64,000 bases of DNA from Zygnema cylindricum (Eukaryota > Streptophyta > Zygnematophyceae > Zygnematales > Zygnemataceae). The DNA is taken from NCBI GenBank assembly GCA_037447655.1, contig JBBHKE010001428.1, forward strand, positions 1-64,000, in the 5' to 3' direction. Positions 58,359 to 64,000 of this stretch are shown piece after piece; position 1 is the stretch's first letter; every line of letters begins with the position of its first letter. Made by a program: the position numbers and the translations under genes. The notes below the pieces were generated by a model. That model was given only the letters and a program-made list of their open reading frames with translations, searched no databases and was not told the origin of the DNA.

Positions 58359-61300
58359 CTCCTCTAAAGCTTTAGACTCAGTATTTCACTTAACCCTATA
58401 GCATCTTTGCAAAACTGTAATTTTGGTGTAGGCAGAGCTTTGGATTGCATATCTGGAACCATCATTTCATCAGCCAAAAAACACAATTTTATGACTTTGG
58501 CAAGCACCTTTTCTCTAACAAAGTGTAGTCTAACATCCATGTGCTTACTTTTAAAATGATGGTTGGGATTGGCGGCGATGGCAATGGTTAGATAGTTGTC
58601 GCACCAGATGACATGGGGTCCAATCTGCATGTACTAAAGTTCTTGTAAAAGTGCCTTCACCCATAAGAGTTCCTAGAGGGCAGATCTTGGTGCCATGTAT
58701 TATGACTCCATTGTTGACTGAGCAGTGACCTTTTGAAGTTTGTTGCTCCTGCAGCAGGTTACGTATCCAATCTGCAAAACAAAGCCAATCGTCGATATTC
58801 TTCTAGGCATGTCGACATTGCTAGCATCGCACCAATTTTTCAGTTTCACTTCTCCACCTCCACGAAAAAGTTTGAGGTTCCGAGTCCCTACCAAGTATCT
58901 TAGAACCCTCTTTGCAGCTTCCCTGCCTGCCTTTTTCGGATTCTGCGGACTTCTATTTAGAGCACCAACAGTTGCTGCAATATCGAGCCTCGTTCAATTC
59001 ATAAAATATATAAGGCTACCAACAACCCGCCGTATGGTTTTGATGCCATAAAACCTCCTCCCCTGACTCTAGATTCTCACTGACTGTAATACTTGAATCA
59101 GAGTCACTTCCCTGTAATTTTTGCCTAAACTCCATAGGAGTTACACACCCTTTAACCTTTTTCATTTCAAACTTTTCAAGCATATTTCCTATAGCCTCCT
59201 TTAGAGTTAGCATAATTTGTTTCTTATTTTTGTCTCTCTCTAGTTGTATCCCTAAAATATACTTCGCCTCACCGAGGTCTTTTATCTCAAATTTGGATTT
59301 TAATGCCTCTTTAATGCGGTTTATTTCAGTCATGGATTTGATGATAAGTAACAAATCATCTATATATATAGCAATATATGGTACTCCATTTTCACCTTGC
59401 AAAACATACACATAGTGATTTGAACTAACTTTTTTAAAGCCTAGTTTGGTTAATAATTCATCTAGCTTTAAGTTCCATTGTTTAGGGGCTTGTTTCAGCC
59501 CATACAAGGATTTCATCAGTTTGCACACTTATTTTTCTTTTCCTTTCTCTTCATACCTTTCCTAGTTGTTGCATGTAGATGGTTTCCTCAAGCACTCTAT
59601 GCAAGAAAGTTGTTTTGACATCTATTTGATGAACCTCCATATTTCCAATTGCAGCTAAACTTAACATAATTCGGACATTTGGAAACCTTACCACATGAGA
59701 GAAGGTCTCTTCAAAGTTAATTCTTTCTTTCTGATTATACCCCTTGGCCACTTGTTTGGCCTTTTACCTTTTAATGGTGCCGTCCGGATTTAACTTCACC
59801 TTGAAAACCCATTTGCTGTTGATGGCTTTCTTGTCCGGAGGAAGATCGACCAACTCCCATGTTTGAGCCTCCATTATGGACTTCATTTTGTCATTTGCCT
59901 CCTCGATGCAGTGAGTTCTTTGGGGTGATGAGAATGCCTCCATGTTGGTCAGAGGCTCTTTTCGGGTGAGATGGTAAGCAAAGTGGGGCGAGAGGGTAAG
60001 CAAAGTGCAATACTGGCTTGTAGACGATTGCTGAATCTTCTTCCCCCGGAAATTTTGAGGCTGAGACCGTTGGATGTCTTGCGTTCTTTGTCTAACTTGC
60101 AACCTGTTGAGTTTGATCCAAGACAACCTGTTGTGTCTGATCTTGGAGCTGTTCAGCTTGCTCCGATTGTGTCGTGAGAGGAGCTTGGATATCTTAAAAA
60201 ATTGCCTCCGCAAGTGGTTGTTGAGGGACTTGAAAGTAGATCGTCCTCTTTCTATCAAAAATGACATATTCGTGTCATTTTTCTTCTGATTGGTTTATCT
60301 GTCATGCTGAACAGGTCAGCTAATTCTTCCTCATCTTTTAAGATTATGTTTCTAAATACAATGACTTTTTTTTTTTTGGAACATATACTTTAAAACTTTT
60401 TATGTGATCATCATATCTCATCAAAATACCCGGTAAACCTTTCGTTTCCATTTTCCAAGTATTTTGAGATGTATTTAAAACAAAGCACTTACTGCCAAAA
60501 ACTTTGTAGTGACTAACCTCCGGCTTTCTACCTGTCCAAAGCCTAAAAGGTGTAATGCTAACATATCTTGATCCAATCCTATTTTTAATATAAACTGCAT
60601 AGTTGAGTGCCTCAGCCCAGAATTTCAGATCTACACCCTGCAAGCATAAATCTAACGCATTCTGATTGTTCTATTCAATCTTTCTGAAACACCATTTTGT
60701 TCAGGTGTATAAGGGACTGTGAACTGACAACTAATACCTTCATCCAAAAGAAACTATTCAAACTCTTTCAACATGTACTCTCCTCCGTTGTGTGATTTGA
60801 GTTCCAAAATCGGAAAACCATGTAGTTTTCTTCCCAAGCCTTGTAGTGCTTGAAGTGGCCGATTTCTTTACTCTTTTCTTTCATGAATTATACTTTTGTG
60901 AATTTAGAGATATCATCTGTAAAGGTGCCCATAAAACGAACCCTCCTAGCAGAAGGTACCTGTGCAGGTCATAAAACATCAGAGTGCATGAGCTGTAACA
61001 CCTTTTCTGAATGGTGTTTCAATTCTTGTGGGAATGGTAGCTTGTGAATATTTCCTAGAGTGCAACCATCACTTATTTTAACTGGCTGATTTGTGAGAGA
61101 AACACCCTCTATTTTTCCAACTTTTTAGCATATTTTTCAAGTTATTATAATTAACATGGCCTAATCTTTTATGCCATAACTAATTTTCAAACATTACACT
61201 TGAATAGATAACATAATTTTCTTTACAATTTGCCATATCCATGCGATACATTTTTTTGTCATCTCTTGTTTTAGTGACTTTTACTTTGCCTAGCTTACTG

Positions 61301-62541
61301 ACAACCTTCTTTCCCCCCCTAAAGTTGACCTCAAAGCCTTTGCTCTTGACTAAATATGTAGAAAACAAATTTTTCTTAATATCCGGAAACATACAAAACA
61401 GTATCGAGTGTCTTTTCAAATGACTTTCCTCCTACATCTACCATTAAGGACACATCACCCTGGGCATATGTTTAGACACTCATACCACACCTTTGCAAGT
61501 GTTGATTTCAGATTGGTAAATATCGCTTTATTCCAGTACATGTGGGCCGATGCTTTGGTGTCCATGATCGATCCGGCGTCCTTCGAGCCCTCCATAGCTA
61601 CCACCATAGCAAATAGATCCAATTCATCCAGCTCATTTAAGCTCAAAGTCTCATCTTCATCAATTACAGAAGAAGAAAACAAGGAATTGTTTTGTTACTT
61701 ATTTCCAAAATAGCCTTGGTTAAACTGACTTTGGTACCAACCTGGCCTGTACAATCCTGTCTCATTTTCCTTTTTAATTTTAGGGAATTACTTTTATTCA
61801 TGACCTTTTTTTGAAAAGTAAAAACATATAGCAGATGACTATATATTTTGGCTTTGATTAAACCGATTAAATTGATTTTGATTCTGATTAAATTGATTTC
61901 TCCGCGGGTTAAACTGATTTTGGGCTAATTAAAGTGACCTCTCCTGTCAAAATCTGTATTGAAAGCCTCTACTTGCTTCTTTCCATTAAAGACCTTAGAT
62001 GTAGGCTCCTCATCTAATATTATATTGATTGCTAATTGAGGTGTCCACCTAGATTTGTCATGTTTTTTCAGATTTTTACAGCTGCATCTTTCATACTGCT
62101 AGGAAGACCTCTACTCACCAATGCAGCCTGCTGAAATTCAGGAAAAGTACCACCAGCACATGCATGTGCATCAATAAAAGCACTAAATTTATCAGTGTAA
62201 TCAACCATTGTACTCCCGAGTATTTGTAGTCTTAAATTTTCCCTGCCAGCAGAAGTTCCTCTTGAACATTCGCCTTTTCGTAAGAGGTCTTTAGTGATCT
62301 CCAGACATCAATCGCCTTTTTCATCTTTATACGTGATATAACAAAGTTCTCCCAGAGACACAGCCGCACAGTGTTCCGAGCCTGAGAAGTTTTCTTCGCC
62401 CATGTTCCATCAATTTCGTCAAGTGATCCATCCAAAACATCTAACAAACCTGCTGTCTCAAAATATGACTCAACCATATCTGCCCAGTAAGCATACTTTT
62501 GTCCATTGAAAATTGGAATTTATTAAGACATGCCTATAACT
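58359..62541 (-). pseudogene. Element 7 interior (degenerate gag-pol)
   Basis: From right to left on the - strand: gag (62,230-62,540, with KAIDVWRSLKTSYEKANVQEE), a damaged zinc knuckle (YFSKKGHE near 61,820), protease with DTKAS instead of D[ST]GAS (about 61,545), integrase (FWAEALNYAVYIKNRIGSRY near 60,610), RT (YIAIYIDDLLLI near 59,365) and RNase H (VIWCDN, KSKHMDVRLHFVREKV, to 58,364). Several frameshifts and stops. Confidence 0.88.
62527..62541 (-). other. Element 7 possible primer-binding site (decayed)
   Basis: - strand AGTTATAGGCATGTC immediately follows the 5' LTR. GTTAT.GGC matches the initiator tRNA-Met half-site of Copia-1 (GGTTATGGGCC), the rest does not; 9 of 15 positions agree. 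Confidence 0.4.
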
Positions 62542-63458
62542 AATTGTTCTATATTTACCAGTGCAGGTGGAGCTGCAGCAGTAGTTGTAGGAGTAGACAT
62601 GACTAAAACAGAAGCTTAACAATAATCTTATCAAATGCCAATTTTCCACTCACTATAAACTACGATTCACAGATCCAAATTACATCAAATTCAGCACACA
62701 CTTAGAACATCATACACACTATCAATTCCGAAAAAGTAGCACAATTGAACTAGATAAACATAAGATATGACTCCAACAAGTTTCCCAAAAATGCTCTTTA
62801 GAGTTTCATAATCCCAAAACTGGATGATACAAAATTAGCTAAGTCCTAAACTTTATACACTGAAAATATATCTACTGCTAACTAACAAATCATAAGCAAA
62901 CACTTGGCACTGTAGTAATGTACTCAAATACGACAAGGTACCCAAACTGTACGTTACTGTACTCAAGGTACTTCCAAAACCCTATTTGTTGCTAGCCGTA
63001 ATCTAAATAGTGAAACACTATTTCATAATGCGCTAAACTACAATTGTATGTGTTCCAAATATTTACAAAAGATATTCCGTACAACTAATGTTTGTGTCGG
63101 TTAGTCACTTGTGGTCCCCGCAATCACGTTCGTCGACTCGATTTGTATCAATGATTCATTTTTGTTTTGTTCATAACATATCTCCGTGATATCTGCTCTG
63201 ACTCCGTCTGACCGATTCTGAGAGTCTGCTCATTCGATGGTTGACATGTGTAGGTTAATGTAAGCACCTTTCCGAAATACTTGCACAATCTTCATATGCC
63301 GACGAGTGTCCTTGTAGAAGTATAGTACACTCTATTGTCCTTCTGCCATTGTAACACTAATAGAGGTAAGTATTACAGGTGACTTAGACCAGAAATATTT
63401 TAAGTCCTAAACATCTACTCACTGCCCTATCTATTGAGGACAAATTTTAAATCCAACA
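62542..63458 (-). repeat. Element 7 5' LTR
   Basis: - strand: TGTTGGATTTAAAATTTG...ATATAGAACAATT. Contains the gag ATG (62,600) and MSTPTTTAAAPPAL. Confidence 0.8.
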
Positions 63459-63670
63459 ACTGCAGGACCAGCAAGCTCCAAAAGGTGATTTCACAGTCAA
63501 CTAAGCTCCAAAAGGTGATTTCTCAGTCAACTATGGAAGCTGAATACATGGCAGCCACCTCAGCTACCAAGGAACTTCTTCGGGTAAAGTCTCTTTTACA
63601 AGAACTGAAATTTATACAGTGTGGTCCTCAAGTCGTATGGTGTGACAATCAAGTTGCTGTTGCTTTTGCT
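63459..63670 (+). pseudogene. Element 6: rest of RNase H
   Basis: CRTSKLQKVISQS, QSTMEAEYMAATSATKELL, LLQELKFIQCGPQVVWCDNQ: RNase H continuing from 57,438. It contains a 30-bp in-frame tandem duplication (63,474-63,533), giving SKLQKVISQST twice. Ends at an inserted LTR. Confidence 0.8.
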
Positions 63671-64000
63671 TCTATTGTCCTTAGCCTATTTCAGCCATGG
63701 ATTACTCTCGGAAGTACCACATTCTACCCCCAAAACAATTGTGTTTTAGACAACACAAATTACTCCACAAACAACAAAAACTGCTCAAACTACACCAAAA
63801 TGCATTATATTCTAGACAGTATAACCTCCAAAATTACAGCCAAATACACTAAGGAATCCAAAAGATATGAGCTCCACAGTTTCCCAAAAATAGCTGACAG
63901 CTTATCAAACTAACCACGTAGACTTGTCACATAATTCTACAGATATAACAAAACAGAATTAAACTACACACATAAAAATTAATTTAATCATGAAATATCT
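63671..64000 (-). repeat. LTR of the third copia family, - strand, cut by window edge
   Basis: Its - strand end (GGGGTAGAATGTGGTACTTC, then CGAGAGTAATCCATGGCTG) matches the 3' end of the LTR at 55,056-56,057 (GGGGTAGTTTGTGGTGCTTC, then CGAGGGTAAATCCAAGGCT). The other end lies beyond 64,000. Confidence 0.6.

Larger units (their letters stand above)
57439..63458 (-). mobile_element. Copia element 7, nearly full length, - strand
   Basis: 6,020 bp with LTRs of about 917 bp (5', right) and 920 bp (3', left). Flanked by ACTGT (57,434-57,438) and ACTGC (63,459-63,463), a 5-bp duplication with one change. It splits RNase H of element 6. LTR divergence is visibly higher than in Copia-1, so it is older. 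Confidence 0.85.
52480..63670 (+). mobile_element. Copia element 6, host for several later insertions
   Basis: Pieces at 52,480-52,754, 54,144-55,055, 56,058-57,438 and 63,459-63,670 join into one copia interior from GAG_pre-integrase to RNase H. The gaps are explained by a solo LTR on the - strand, a solo LTR on the + strand and element 7. Reading resumes at the same codon neighbourhood at every gap. Confidence 0.75.

Noticed and set aside
1-64000. CRISPR arrays, bacterial operons, ribosome-binding sites
   Set aside because: None seen; introns, copia retroelements and hAT-type ends mark the window as eukaryotic nuclear DNA.

Overview
The window is nuclear DNA from a eukaryote, most likely a green plant or streptophyte alga. 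The basis is a family of intron-bearing F-box genes resembling plant EID1-like proteins, together with abundant Ty1/copia retrotransposons of plant type. Species cannot be named from the sequence. Almost everything outside the F-box exons is repeat-derived.

Left part (1-31,800): an EID1-like F-box gene cluster. Copy A (from before position 1 to 18,922) and copy B (22,117-25,067, complete with four exons and a 352-residue product) lie head-to-tail on the + strand. A broken first exon (copy C, 27,785-28,429) and a stray last exon (copy D, 29,553-29,720) lie on the - strand as an inverted counterpart. The third intron of copy A is about 16 kb, because a 14.7-kb composite repeat sits inside it (3,016-17,686, TGTT duplicated on both sides). 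That composite consists of three head-to-tail units with TGTC...GACA ends. One unit carries a Gag/aspartic-protease ORF on the - strand without polymerase. Another unit is split by a young copia element, Copia-1 (3,229-9,663; 1,047/1,046-bp LTRs, AGAGA target duplication, one nonsense codon and one frameshift). Smaller elements here are a hAT-like non-autonomous transposon with a perfect 8-bp duplication (26,122-26,869), two related short inverted-repeat elements and several tandem-repeat tracts.

Right part (31,800-64,000): layered, decayed copia elements. A head-to-tail array of four LTRs and three interiors related to Copia-1 (31,822-48,405) abuts a second copia family (elements 5, 6 and 7). 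Element 6 (52,480-63,670) is the oldest layer here. It is interrupted by two solo LTRs of a third family in opposite orientation, by a nearly full-length - strand element 7 (57,439-63,458), and by another LTR running off the right edge. No host gene was recognised in this half.

Notable shared features: the Copia-1 family has a primer-binding site matching the anticodon half of initiator tRNA-Met; the gag start codon lies inside the LTR in both autonomous copia families, with a comparable ATG in the third family's LTR; and nearly every Copia-1-family LTR holds an antisense tRNA-like segment. Copy A of the F-box gene keeps its reading frame through two compensating indels despite its giant intron.
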